Part shown: piece after piece, positions 1-7,176 of the stretch | How the letters are laid out: every line of letters starts with the position of its first letter | How positions within the stretch are numbered: position 1 is the first letter of the stretch | Assembly (NCBI GenBank): GCA_026169575.1 | Contig: JAPFCT010000056.1 | Coordinates: 1 to 10,880, forward strand | Length of the DNA: 10,880 nucleotides | Source of the DNA: Faecalimonas sp. | GTDB taxonomy: Bacteria > Bacillota_A > Clostridia > Lachnospirales > Lachnospiraceae | Direction: 5' to 3' | The notes under the pieces: generated by a model | Told to the model about the DNA's origin: nothing | Databases searched by the model: none | Seen by the model: only the letters and a program-made list of their open reading frames with translations | Translations under genes and position numbers: made by a program

Positions 1-1094
1 CTGTATAGAGAGTATGGGGAGGTTGTTCCGGCTTTGATGATATTTCCTTTGTAGAGCTTGAATTTTACTTCGCCGGTCACATACGCTTGTGTAGATTCGA
101 TAAATGCCTGCACAGCTTCGCGGAGCGGTGTAAACCATTTTCCTTCATATACGATCTGGGAAAGTTTATTTCCCATTTCTTTTTTCACTTCATAGGTTGC
201 GCGGTCAAGCACTAATTCTTCCAGCTGCTGGTGTGCCTCCATCAGGATCGTTCCTCCCGGAGTTTCATAGACGCCGCGCGATTTCATTCCGACTACACGG
301 TTTTCAACGATGTCGATGATACCGATCCCATGTTTTCCGCCAAGTGTATTTAATTCTGTGATGATCTCAGAAACTTTCATCGGCTGTCCGTTCAGGCTGA
401 CCGGAACCCCTTTTTCAAAAGTCATTGTCACGTACTCGCCTTCGTCCGGTGCGTGTTCCGGGGTTACGCCAAGTACGAGAAGATGTTCATAGTCTGGTTC
501 CTGCGCCGGATCTTCCAGTTCCAGACCTTCATGGCTGATGTGCCATAAGTTCCGGTCGCGGCTGTAGCTCTGGCTGGCGTCAAATGGAAGGTCGATCCCG
601 TGCTGATGACAGTATGCAATTTCTTCTTCACGGGAATTTAATGTCCAAAGATCTGTCATTCTCCATGGAGCGATGATTTTCAGATCCGGTGCAAGTGCTT
701 TGATGCCAAGCTCAAAACGGATCTGGTCGTTTCCTTTTCCGGTCGCACCGTGGCAGATGGCGGAAGCATTTTCTTTTCTTGCGATCTCTACCAGTTTTTT
801 TGCAATTCCCGGGCGTGCCATGGCAGTGCCGAGCAGATATTTGTTCTCATAGACTGCATTTGCCTGCACGCAAGGAACAATATAGTCATCACAGAACTCG
901 TCGATGATATTTTCAATATATAATTTGGAAGCTCCTGACAATTTGGCGCGTTCTTCCAGTCCGTCCAGCTCTTCTGCCTGCCCGCAGTCGATGCAGCAGC
1001 AGATCACTTCGTAATCAAAATTTTCTTTGAGCCATGGAATGATGGCTGTTGTGTCCAGTCCGCCGGAATATGCTAAAATCACTTTTTCTTTCAT
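1..1094 (-). CDS. argG: Argininosuccinate synthase, partial (C-terminus lies beyond the window)
   Basis: ArgG joins citrulline and aspartate, using ATP, to form argininosuccinate, the penultimate step of arginine synthesis in the cytoplasm. The reading frame is open from the ATG at 1094 down to base 3, giving 364 complete codons. The family is usually about 400 residues, so only the last few tens are missing. The N-terminus has the ATP-binding PP-loop motif SGGLDTT at residues 10-16 (after MKEKVILAY). Further in are family stretches such as ICHGATGKGNDQIRFE and the aspartate/citrulline-binding region around SRDRNLWHISHEG. AGGAGG (1103-1108) lies 8 bases upstream of the ATG, which fixes the start. 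The gene is transcribed away from argC from its own promoter, with an ArgR-like operator over the -35 box. argH may follow outside the window, but this cannot be seen. Confidence 0.97.
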   Translation of the reverse strand, partial: MKEKVILAYSGGLDTTAIIPWLKENFDYEVICCCIDCGQAEELDGLEERAKLSGASKLYIENIIDEFCDDYIVPCVQANAVYENKYLLGTAMARPGIAKKLVEIARKENASAICHGATGKGNDQIRFELGIKALAPDLKIIAPWRMTDLWTLNSREEEIAYCHQHGIDLPFDASQSYSRDRNLWHISHEGLELEDPAQEPDYEHLLVLGVTPEHAPDEGEYVTMTFEKGVPVSLNGQPMKVSEIITELNTLGGKHGIGIIDIVENRVVGMKSRGVYETPGGTILMEAHQQLEELVLDRATYEVKKEMGNKLSQIVYEGKWFTPLREAVQAFIESTQAYVTGEVKFKLYKGNIIKAGTTSPYSLY

Positions 1095-1139
1095 GTTAAA
1101 ATCCTCCTCTGTATGGTTCGTTTGAAATCTGATGGTATT

Positions 1140-1168
1140 AATATACAACAAAATGAATAAATATGCAA
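1140..1168 (-). promoter_or_regulatory. sigmaA-type promoter of argG
   Basis: Read on the minus strand, TTGCAT (1163-1168) and TATATT (1140-1145) are separated by exactly 17 bases. This predicts a transcript start near 1133 and a leader of about 40 nt before the argG ATG. The same TTGCAT -35 hexamer and 17-bp spacer occur in the divergent argC promoter. The assignment is from sequence match only. Confidence 0.65.
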
Positions 1169-1170
1169 TA
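1152..1170. promoter_or_regulatory. Putative ARG box (ArgR/AhrC operator) at argG
   Basis: The 19 bases AATGAATAAATATGCAATA match the Bacillus ARG box consensus, as I recall it (CATGAATAAAAATKCAAKT), at 16 of 19 positions. The site covers the -35 hexamer and part of the spacer of the argG promoter, a position where arginine-bound ArgR would block RNA polymerase. No argR gene is present in the window, so the regulator itself is inferred. Confidence 0.6.
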
Positions 1171-1455
1171 GGAAACTTGAAAAAATTAAAAAAAGAAAAA
1201 CAGAATGCGAGCCGGAAACAAATGTGCGCAGATGAAAAATAGATATGTTTTTTATTAGAAGAAAGGGAAGAAAACAGCAGTGAGAAAACGAAAAGATCAG
1301 AAAATATATGGAAATTACTTATAATAAAGAGAGATTTATCTCTGATCAGACTGAGAAAAGTAAAATAAGATCCATTGCCGGCAGGCGAATGTGAGAAGAA
1401 AAAAGAAATGGAAAACAGAAACAGAAGGGAGAAACATCGGCGGAAAATAAAATTG
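1171..1455. other. A-rich divergent spacer with no recognisable gene
   Basis: This 285-bp stretch between the two arg promoter regions is strongly purine-rich on the + strand, with many GAAAA-type runs, and differs in composition from the flanking genes. It contains a small perfect inverted repeat AGAGAT-TT-ATCTCT (1330-1343). A 28-codon open frame (1308-1394) lacks a ribosome binding site. I see no convincing promoter, terminator or RNA gene in it. Confidence 0.5.
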
Positions 1456-1474
1456 TATCAAATAAAATACAAGG
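1456..1474. promoter_or_regulatory. Putative ARG box upstream of the argC -35 box
   Basis: TATCAAATAAAATACAAGG matches the recalled ARG box consensus at 13 of 19 positions and lies 7 bases upstream of the argC -35 hexamer. With the second site at 1501-1519 it could form the paired target that a hexameric ArgR uses. It is weaker than the argG site, and AT-rich DNA makes chance matches easier. Confidence 0.4.
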
Positions 1475-1481
1475 AAAAGTA

Positions 1482-1510
1482 TTGCATAATATTTAGAATG
1501 GATGTATAAT
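1482..1510 (+). promoter_or_regulatory. sigmaA-type promoter of the argC operon
   Basis: TTGCAT (1482-1487) and a perfect TATAAT (1505-1510) are separated by 17 bases. The predicted transcript start is near 1517, leaving a leader of about 45 nt before the argC ATG at 1562. The -10 box overlaps the ATG at 1502, so that upstream in-frame ATG cannot be the start of argC if this promoter is used. Confidence 0.7.
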
Positions 1511-1519
1511 CATGCAAAA
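1501..1519. promoter_or_regulatory. Putative ARG box over the argC -10 and start site
   Basis: GATGTATAATCATGCAAAA matches the recalled ARG box consensus at 13 of 19 positions, including the ATGCAA core. It covers the -10 box and the predicted transcript start, where bound ArgR would compete with polymerase. It starts 45 bp after the first candidate site, about four helical turns. Part of the match comes from the -10 box itself, so it is tentative. Confidence 0.4.
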
Positions 1520-1561
1520 TCAAGCAATCAAAAAAGCGATAGAAGAGAAAGGGTGTTACAG

Positions 1562-2602
1562 ATGATTCGAGCAGGGATAATTGGTGCAACTGGATATGCA
1601 GGAGGAGAGCTGATCAGACTTCTGACGGGACATAAGGAAGCGAAAGTCGTCTGGTTTGGCTCCCGGAATTATCAGGATGTTCCTTATACAAATGTGTATC
1701 AGAATCTGTTCCAGATTATAGACGGCAGCTGCGGGGAGAAGGAAATGGAGGCGCTTGCAGAGGAGACCGATGTGATCTTTACCGCCACGCCGCAGGGATT
1801 CTGTGCCGGTGCGGTCAGTGAAGCAGTGCTGAAGAAGACGAAGGTCATCGATCTGAGTGCAGATTTCCGTCTCAAAGAGGTGGAAACGTATGAGAAATGG
1901 TATCAAATAGAGCAGAAGAGCCCGGAACTTTTGAAAGGAGCGGTCTATGGGCTTTGTGAGTGGAACCGGGAAAAGATCGCATCCGCAAGGCTGATCGCCA
2001 ATCCGGGCTGTTATCCGACCTGTTCGCTGATGGCGATCCTACCATTGATAAAAAACGGTCTGATCGATCCGGATACGCTGATCATCGATGCAAAATCGGG
2101 GACGTCCGGCGCTGGCAGAACAGAGAAGATCGACAATCTGTACTGTGAGGTCAATGAGAATATGAAAGCGTACGGTGTGACGACACACCGCCATACGCCT
2201 GAGATCGAAGAACAGATCTCGCTTGTGGCAGAGAAAAAGGTGTGCGTCAATTTCACACCACACCTTGTTCCGATGAACAGAGGGATCCTGGTCACTGCAT
2301 ACGCATCGCTTATGCCTCATGTGACAGAACAGAATGTGAGGGAGGCATACGACAGCTGTTACGGCAAGGAGAAATTTGTCCGTGTTCTGAGGTCCGGTGT
2401 CTGTCCGCAGACAAAATGGGTGGAAGGAAGCAATTATGTAGATGTGGGATTTCAGATCGATGAGCGGACGAGGCGGATCGTGATCATGGGAGCGATGGAC
2501 AATCTTGTGAAGGGCGCCGCTGGGCAGGCGGTCCAGAATATGAATCTGATGTTCGGACTGGATGAGGCCGAAGGGCTGACTGCAATTCCGATGTTCCCTT
2601 AG
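1562..2602 (+). CDS. argC: N-acetyl-gamma-glutamyl-phosphate reductase
   Basis: ArgC reduces N-acetylglutamyl-5-phosphate with NADPH to N-acetylglutamate semialdehyde, the third step to ornithine. From the ATG at 1562 the protein has 346 residues, the usual family length. It opens with the NADP-binding glycine motif GATGYAGGE (residues 8-16). The catalytic cysteine is C150 in NPGCYPT, and the HRHTPEI motif (209-215) carries the likely catalytic histidine. The frame is open to an ATG at 1502, which would add 20 polar residues. That start is rejected because it sits inside the -10 box and the extension has no family counterpart. A weak AAAGGG (1548-1553) precedes the chosen ATG. It is the first gene of the arg cluster, probably repressed by ArgR-arginine. 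Confidence 0.96.
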   Translation: MIRAGIIGATGYAGGELIRLLTGHKEAKVVWFGSRNYQDVPYTNVYQNLFQIIDGSCGEKEMEALAEETDVIFTATPQGFCAGAVSEAVLKKTKVIDLSADFRLKEVETYEKWYQIEQKSPELLKGAVYGLCEWNREKIASARLIANPGCYPTCSLMAILPLIKNGLIDPDTLIIDAKSGTSGAGRTEKIDNLYCEVNENMKAYGVTTHRHTPEIEEQISLVAEKKVCVNFTPHLVPMNRGILVTAYASLMPHVTEQNVREAYDSCYGKEKFVRVLRSGVCPQTKWVEGSNYVDVGFQIDERTRRIVIMGAMDNLVKGAAGQAVQNMNLMFGLDEAEGLTAIPMFP

Positions 2603-2654
2603 AAGGTCCGGTACGGAGGGAAATGACAATGAGACACAAAGGAGAGACAGAAAA

Positions 2655-3098
2655 ATGATACGCACAATGACGATAAATGACTATGAAGGAGTCTATCAGC
2701 TCTGGAAGCAGATCAAAGGATTTGGAATACGGAGTATAGATGACTCCAGGGAAGGGCTGGAGCGGTTCCTGAAGAGAAATCCAACGACCAGTATTGTGGC
2801 GGAGGAGGAAGGGAAGATCGTCGGAAGTATTCTGTGCGGACACGACGGAAGAAGAGGCTGTCTCTATCACGCATGCGTGGCGGAAACACACCGGATGAAG
2901 GGCATCGGCACACAGATGGTGCAGATGGCGATGGATGCGCTGCGAAAAGAGGAGATCAGTCAGGTGTGCCTGATCGCATTTACAGATAACATGGTCGGCA
3001 ATCAGTTCTGGGAACAGATTGGATGGAAGAAGCGAAACGATGTAAATTATTATGATCTTTTACTGAATGAAGAAAATAAGACGGTATTTAACCGGTGA
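2655..3098 (+). CDS. GNAT-family N-acetyltransferase embedded in the arg cluster
   Basis: This 147-residue single-domain protein has the GNAT acetyl-CoA binding signature R-M-K-G-I-G at residues 80-85, followed by the amphipathic helix TQMVQMAMDAL. The conserved beta-hairpin before it reads VAEEEGKIVGSILCGHDGRRG (48-68), and the fold ends with the typical FWEQIGWKKR segment. It resembles the short YpeA-like group of acetyltransferases. The substrate cannot be read from sequence. It lies 52 bp after argC and 52 bp before argJ on the same strand and is surely co-transcribed, so a role in arginine metabolism, for example acetylating glutamate to prime the acetyl cycle, is a reasonable inference but unproven. 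GGAGAG (2641-2646) lies 8 bases upstream of the ATG. A protein N-acetyltransferase or small-molecule detoxifying role remains possible. Confidence 0.9.
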   Translation: MIRTMTINDYEGVYQLWKQIKGFGIRSIDDSREGLERFLKRNPTTSIVAEEEGKIVGSILCGHDGRRGCLYHACVAETHRMKGIGTQMVQMAMDALRKEEISQVCLIAFTDNMVGNQFWEQIGWKKRNDVNYYDLLLNEENKTVFNR

Positions 3099-3150
3099 TC
3101 AGCAATGATACAGATGGGATCTTAGACAGAAGAGAGGAAGGGAAGAGAAG

Positions 3151-4374
3151 ATGGAACAGATCAAAGGTGGAATTACAGCAGTTCAGGGATTTGAGGCGGC
3201 AGCGGCAGAAGCGCAGATCAAATATGAGGGGCGCACAGATATGGCGCTGATCTACAGCAGTGCCCCGTGCGTGGCAGCAGGGACATTTACGACCAATGTG
3301 GTGAAAGCTGCGCCGGTAAAATGGGACCAGAAGATCGTAGCGGAAGGAAATCCGGTACATGCTGTGATCGTCAATTCAGGCATCGCAAATGCGTGCACCG
3401 GAGCAGAAGGAATGCAGTATTGTGAGGAGACGGCGCAGACGGCAGCAGAGATTTTCGGAATCCAGAAGGAGGAAGTGTTGGTAGGATCGACCGGGGTGAT
3501 CGGAAAACAGCCTCCAATGGAGAAGATCAAAGCCGGGATCCAGATGCTTGCCGCGGCAAAAGGAAGCGGGGAAGTCTGCGGAAGCGCGGCGGCGCAGGCG
3601 ATCCTGACAACGGATACACAGAAAAAAGAAGCAGCTGTGCAGGTGGAGATCGGCGGAAAAACAGTGACGATCGGTGCGATGGCAAAAGGCTCCGGCATGA
3701 TCCATCCAAACATGTGCACCATGCTTTCATTTCTCGTGACAGATGCGGTGATCACAAAAGAAACACTACAGAAAGTATTACGGGAGGATGTGGAGGATAC
3801 TTACAATATGATCTCTGTGGATGGAGATACCTCCACAAATGACACGGTTTTGTTTCTGGCAAACGGCCTGGCAAAGAACAGCCCAATCTGCCAGGAGACA
3901 GAGGAATATGAAGCGTTTGCGGCAGCGGTACATTTTGTCAATGAGCAGCTTGCAAAAGCGATCGCGGGAGACGGCGAAGGAGCCACGGCGCTTCTGGAAG
4001 TGCAGGTTGTGGGTGCATCTGACAGAGAGCAGGCAAAGAAGATCAGTAAATCCATAGTCTGTTCCAACCTGACGAAGACGGCGGTGGCAGGGCATGACGC
4101 AAACTGGGGAAGGATTCTCTGCGCCATGGGATATGCAGGCGTTTCGTTTGACCCGGAGCAGATCGATCTGTTTTTGGAAAGCGAAAAAGGAACGATCCAG
4201 ATTCTTTCAGACGGCGCGGCGCTTCCGTACAGTGAGGCACAGGCGACCGAGATTTTGTCAGAACCAGCGGTAAAGATCCTTGCAGATCTCAAGCTGGGGG
4301 ATGCGGAGGCGACGGCGTGGGGATGTGACCTGACCCATGGCTATATTGAGATCAATGCAGATTACCGGAGCTAG
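3151..4374 (+). CDS. argJ: Glutamate N-acetyltransferase / ornithine acetyltransferase
   Basis: ArgJ moves the acetyl group from N-acetylornithine to glutamate, releasing ornithine and regenerating N-acetylglutamate. Many family members also make N-acetylglutamate from acetyl-CoA. The 407-residue length is normal. The precursor cuts itself before a conserved threonine that becomes the nucleophile: here T190, in [16 protein letters not shown]. The residue before it is cysteine, where many homologues have alanine (ATML). Other family motifs are [14 protein letters not shown] near residue 43, [10 protein letters not shown] near 75, and [10 protein letters not shown] in the C-terminal chain. A purine-rich AGGAAGGGAAG precedes the ATG. 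The position between the GNAT gene and argB fits the cyclic acetyl pathway. Whether this enzyme is mono- or bifunctional cannot be judged from sequence. Confidence 0.96.
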   Translation: MEQIKGGITAVQGFEAAAAEAQIKYEGRTDMALIYSSAPCVAAGTFTTNVVKAAPVKWDQKIVAEGNPVHAVIVNSGIANACTGAEGMQYCEETAQTAAEIFGIQKEEVLVGSTGVIGKQPPMEKIKAGIQMLAAAKGSGEVCGSAAAQAILTTDTQKKEAAVQVEIGGKTVTIGAMAKGSGMIHPNMCTMLSFLVTDAVITKETLQKVLREDVEDTYNMISVDGDTSTNDTVLFLANGLAKNSPICQETEEYEAFAAAVHFVNEQLAKAIAGDGEGATALLEVQVVGASDREQAKKISKSIVCSNLTKTAVAGHDANWGRILCAMGYAGVSFDPEQIDLFLESEKGTIQILSDGAALPYSEAQATEILSEPAVKILADLKLGDAEATAWGCDLTHGYIEINADYRS

Positions 4375-4405
4375 AAGAGGAAAACGGAAGGGAGATACAG
4401 AGAAG

Positions 4406-5314
4406 ATGAGTCAGCAGATGCAGGAATTTTTGAAAAAGGCGGAAGTACTGATCGAGGCGCTTCCCTATATCCAGCGGTTTAACCGGAAGATCATCGTTGT
4501 CAAATACGGGGGCAGCGCGATGATCGATGAGGCGCTGAAGCGGAGTGTCATAGAGGATGTGACGCTTTTGAAACTGGTCGGATTTAAGCCGATCATCGTC
4601 CACGGCGGAGGAAAGGAGATTAGCCGCTGGATGGAAAAGACCGGAAAACAGCCGACATTTGTCAACGGACTCCGTGTGACAGATGAAGAGACGATGGAAG
4701 TTGCCGAGATGGTACTTGGGAAAGTCAATAAAGGTCTTGTCCAGCTTGTGGAATCGCTGGGGGTGCGTGCCATCGGGCTGAGTGGAAAAGACGGGGGACT
4801 GCTTCGGGTGGAGAAGAAATTTTCCGACGGAAAAGACATTGGCTTTGTGGGGGATGTCAAGTCGGTGGAAGCGGATGTGCTTTTAGATCTTCTGGAGAAG
4901 GATTTTCTTCCGGTCATCTGTCCGATCGGTCTGGGTGAGGATTACCAGACGTACAATATCAATGCAGATGATGCGGCGTGTGCGATCGCGCAGGCAGTGC
5001 ATGCGGAGAAACTGGCATTTTTATCTGATGTGGAGGGAATCTGCACAGATCCGTCAGATGCTTCTACACTGATCTCAGAATTAACGGTTCGGGAAGGGGA
5101 GAAGCTGATCGAAGACGGTATGATCACCGGGGGGATGCTCCCGAAACTGCACAGCTGCATGGAGGCGATCCAGGCGGGCGTGTCGCGAGTACATATTTTA
5201 GATGGAAGGATCCCGCACTGCCTGCTGCTTGAGATTTTTACCAATAAGGGGATCGGAACTGCGATTTTTGAGGAAGAAGGGGGCAGATGTGATCATGGAT
5301 CAGACGATCAGTAA
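4406..5314 (+). CDS. argB: Acetylglutamate kinase, probably arginine-sensitive type
   Basis: ArgB phosphorylates N-acetylglutamate with ATP, the usual control point of the acetyl cycle. The chosen start gives 302 residues. Key motifs are KYGGSAM (33-39, phosphate-binding lysine K33), the substrate-binding HGGGKEIS, the NINADDAA region, and ITGGMLPKL near the C-terminus. The segment before K33, [19 protein letters not shown], matches the N-terminal helix of hexameric, arginine-inhibited kinases such as those of Thermotoga and Pseudomonas. E. coli ArgB (about 258 residues) lacks it. Feedback inhibition by arginine is therefore inferred. The frame extends up to an ATG at 4337 inside argJ. The start at 4406 is preferred because the extra residues have no family match and 4406 follows GGGAG (4390-4394), although the spacing is long. 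The 3' end overlaps argD. Confidence 0.96.
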   Translation: MSQQMQEFLKKAEVLIEALPYIQRFNRKIIVVKYGGSAMIDEALKRSVIEDVTLLKLVGFKPIIVHGGGKEISRWMEKTGKQPTFVNGLRVTDEETMEVAEMVLGKVNKGLVQLVESLGVRAIGLSGKDGGLLRVEKKFSDGKDIGFVGDVKSVEADVLLDLLEKDFLPVICPIGLGEDYQTYNINADDAACAIAQAVHAEKLAFLSDVEGICTDPSDASTLISELTVREGEKLIEDGMITGGMLPKLHSCMEAIQAGVSRVHILDGRIPHCLLLEIFTNKGIGTAIFEEEGGRCDHGSDDQ

Positions 5315-6500
5315 GACAGAAAATGCGATTCTTCATACATATAACCGGTATGAACTTGTGCTCGAAAAGGGGGAGGGCGCTTATCTGTATGATACAGAAG
5401 GGAAGTCCTATCTGGATTTTGGATCCGGGATCGGCGTCAGTTCACTTGGATATGGAAATGAGAAATTTCAGTCGGCGCTCAAAGGGCAGATAGACCGGCT
5501 GATCCATACATCCAATCTATATTATCATGAGCCGCTTGCACAGGCGGCGGAAAAATTAAAGGATGTCTCGGGGATGGACCGCATCTTTTTTACAAACAGC
5601 GGAACTGAGGCGATCGAAGGCGCTTTTAAGGCGGCGAGAAAGTACGCAAAGACAAAAGGAACCGGCCGCTTTGAGATCATCTCGATGGAGCATTCCTTTC
5701 ACGGACGGAGCATGGGGGCGCTCTCGGTGACTGGAAATGAGAGTTACCGGGAACCGTTTGAACCGCTTGTGGGCGGTGTGAGATTTGCGAAATTCAACGA
5801 TCTGGAGAGTGTAAAAGCACAGATGACAGACAGAACCTGCGCTGTCCTTTTAGAGCCTGTGCAGGGGGAGGGCGGTGTGTTTGTGGCAGAACAGACCTTT
5901 CTTCAGGGACTGCGGAAACTCTGCGATGAGAGAGGGATCCTTCTAATCTTTGATGAGATCCAGTGCGGGATGGGAAGGACCGGAACGATGTTTGCCTGGC
6001 AGGGCTATGGTGTGCGGCCGGATATCCTTGTGATGGCAAAGGCGATTGGAAACGGGATCCCGGTCGGAGCATTTGCGATGACAAAAGAGACCGCAGAAGA
6101 TTCTCTGAAGCCGGGCGATCATGGGACTACTTACGGCGGCAATCCGCTTGCCTGGCAGGCTGTCAGCACGGTGATTGATCTGTTCCGGGAAGAGAAGCTG
6201 CCGGAGCATGTACAGAAGCTGACCCCGTATCTGGAAGAAAAATTAGACGGACTGATCCGGCGTCAGAGTCTGCTGACAGCGAGACGGGGGAAAGGATTCA
6301 TGCAGGGACTTGTGACTGTCTGTCCGGCAGGAAAAGTCGTGGAGGAGGCACAGAAAGAGGGACTGCTGCTTCTGACTGCAGGTGCGCATGTTGTGAGACT
6401 TCTTCCTCCGCTGGTCATCACGGAAAAAGAGATCGACGAGATGGAAGAAAAGTTAGAGAGAGCCTTTGCGGCAATAGAAACGTGGTATAAAGTATCGTAA
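5295..6500 (+). CDS. argD: Acetylornithine aminotransferase
   Basis: ArgD is a PLP-dependent class III aminotransferase that converts N-acetylglutamate semialdehyde and glutamate to N-acetylornithine and 2-oxoglutarate. It has 401 residues, the normal length. The PLP lysine is K249 in [16 protein letters not shown]220 in [11 protein letters not shown] contacts the pyridine ring, and [18 protein letters not shown] holds the phosphate-binding segment. An in-frame ATG at 5202 is rejected: it lies deep inside argB, and the family begins near [26 protein letters not shown] (5278-5284) lies about 10 bases before the ATG at 5295. The start overlaps the last 20 bases of argB, which suggests translational coupling. 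This is the last recognised arg gene of the cluster. Confidence 0.96.
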   Translation: MDQTISKTENAILHTYNRYELVLEKGEGAYLYDTEGKSYLDFGSGIGVSSLGYGNEKFQSALKGQIDRLIHTSNLYYHEPLAQAAEKLKDVSGMDRIFFTNSGTEAIEGAFKAARKYAKTKGTGRFEIISMEHSFHGRSMGALSVTGNESYREPFEPLVGGVRFAKFNDLESVKAQMTDRTCAVLLEPVQGEGGVFVAEQTFLQGLRKLCDERGILLIFDEIQCGMGRTGTMFAWQGYGVRPDILVMAKAIGNGIPVGAFAMTKETAEDSLKPGDHGTTYGGNPLAWQAVSTVIDLFREEKLPEHVQKLTPYLEEKLDGLIRRQSLLTARRGKGFMQGLVTVCPAGKVVEEAQKEGLLLLTAGAHVVRLLPPLVITEKEIDEMEEKLERAFAAIETWYKVS

Positions 6501-6652
6501 AAGACAGACGGGATCCGGGTGCAGAGACTGACAGACGCTGTTGGACAAAAGAAAAGCAGCCGGATTCCGGAATAAAACTCCGGTCATTGGATACACTGAA
6601 AAGAAACGGATGTCATAGAGAAAGGTGACAGACGATTCAGGGAGGGAGTCCG

Positions 6653-7084
6653 ATGACTGGATTTTTTATTGCATTGCTCTCCGGGGCGCTGATGAGCGTC
6701 CAGGGAGTGTTTAACACGCAGGTGACAAAGACGACGGGAATGTGGGTGTCAAACGGCTGGGTACAGTTTTCTGCCTTTGTAGTGTGTCTGGCAGCCTGGC
6801 TGACCGCAGGAAGAGACAGCGTGATGACGCTTGGAAAGGTGGAACCGAAATATATGCTGCTAGGCGGTGCGATCGGAGCGGGGATCACCTGGACTGTGAT
6901 CAAGAGCATGGAGCAGCTGGGACCTGCAAAGGCAGCGCTTCTGATCGTGATCGCACAGCTGATCGTGGCTTATGTCATCGAAGTGCTGGGGCTGTTCGGG
7001 GTAGAGAAAGCGCCGCTGGAATGGAGAAAGGTGGGCGGTATGGTTCTTGCTCTGATCGGGGTTGCGATTTTTCAGTGGAAGTAA
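6653..7084 (+). CDS. YdcZ/DUF606-type DMT-superfamily membrane protein
   Basis: This 143-residue, very hydrophobic protein has about five predicted membrane segments (roughly residues 3-22, 35-52, 67-85, 93-115 and 124-141). The opening FFIALLSGALMSVQGVFNTQ and the middle PKYMLLGGAIGAG / PAKAALLIVIAQL blocks are typical of the DUF606 (DMT_YdcZ) family, short relatives of drug/metabolite exporters that probably work as dimers. The substrate is unknown. GGAGGGAG (6641-6648) precedes the ATG. It begins 152 bp after argD with no clear terminator or promoter between, so it may be on the arg transcript. Export of an amino acid or related metabolite is only a guess from that position. Confidence 0.9.
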   Translation: MTGFFIALLSGALMSVQGVFNTQVTKTTGMWVSNGWVQFSAFVVCLAAWLTAGRDSVMTLGKVEPKYMLLGGAIGAGITWTVIKSMEQLGPAKAALLIVIAQLIVAYVIEVLGLFGVEKAPLEWRKVGGMVLALIGVAIFQWK

Positions 7085-7092
7085 AGTACTGG

Positions 7093-7121
7093 TTGTAATT
7101 CCGAAGCAAATTCGATACAAT
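7093..7121 (+). promoter_or_regulatory. sigmaA-type promoter upstream of the comEA-like gene
   Basis: TTGTAA (7093-7098) and TACAAT (7116-7121) are 17 bases apart and begin just after the stop codon of the membrane protein gene. The predicted start near 7128 gives a leader of about 50 nt to the ATG at 7177. This marks a likely new transcription unit (comEA-like, regulator, kinase, GerMN lipoprotein). Sequence match only. Confidence 0.55.
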
Positions 7122-7176
7122 ATATATGTCTTTGCATATGAGGGGATTTATAGAGTATATCTATAAAGGAGAAAAT

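Noticed and set aside
310..492. 60-codon + strand frame within argG
   Set aside because: It is antisense to the clearly coding argG frame and has no ribosome site or family resemblance.
1240..1262. T-run at about 1249-1254 as a terminator for a + strand transcript
   Set aside because: There is no GC-containing stem ahead of it, and no gene upstream on that strand needs one.
1308..1394. 28-codon open frame in the argG-argC spacer (MEITYNKERF...)
   Set aside because: It has no ribosome binding site, the composition matches the surrounding A-rich spacer, and I recognise no family. A chance frame is likelier.
2039..2665. 208-codon minus-strand frame opposite argC
   Set aside because: It is a long shadow frame caused by the codon pattern of argC, and its translation resembles no protein family.
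6560..6583. GC-rich inverted repeat (CCGGA / TCCGG copies) after argD as a terminator
   Set aside because: The stem is only 5 bp with a 7-base loop, and no T-run follows, so it does not meet the pattern of an intrinsic terminator.
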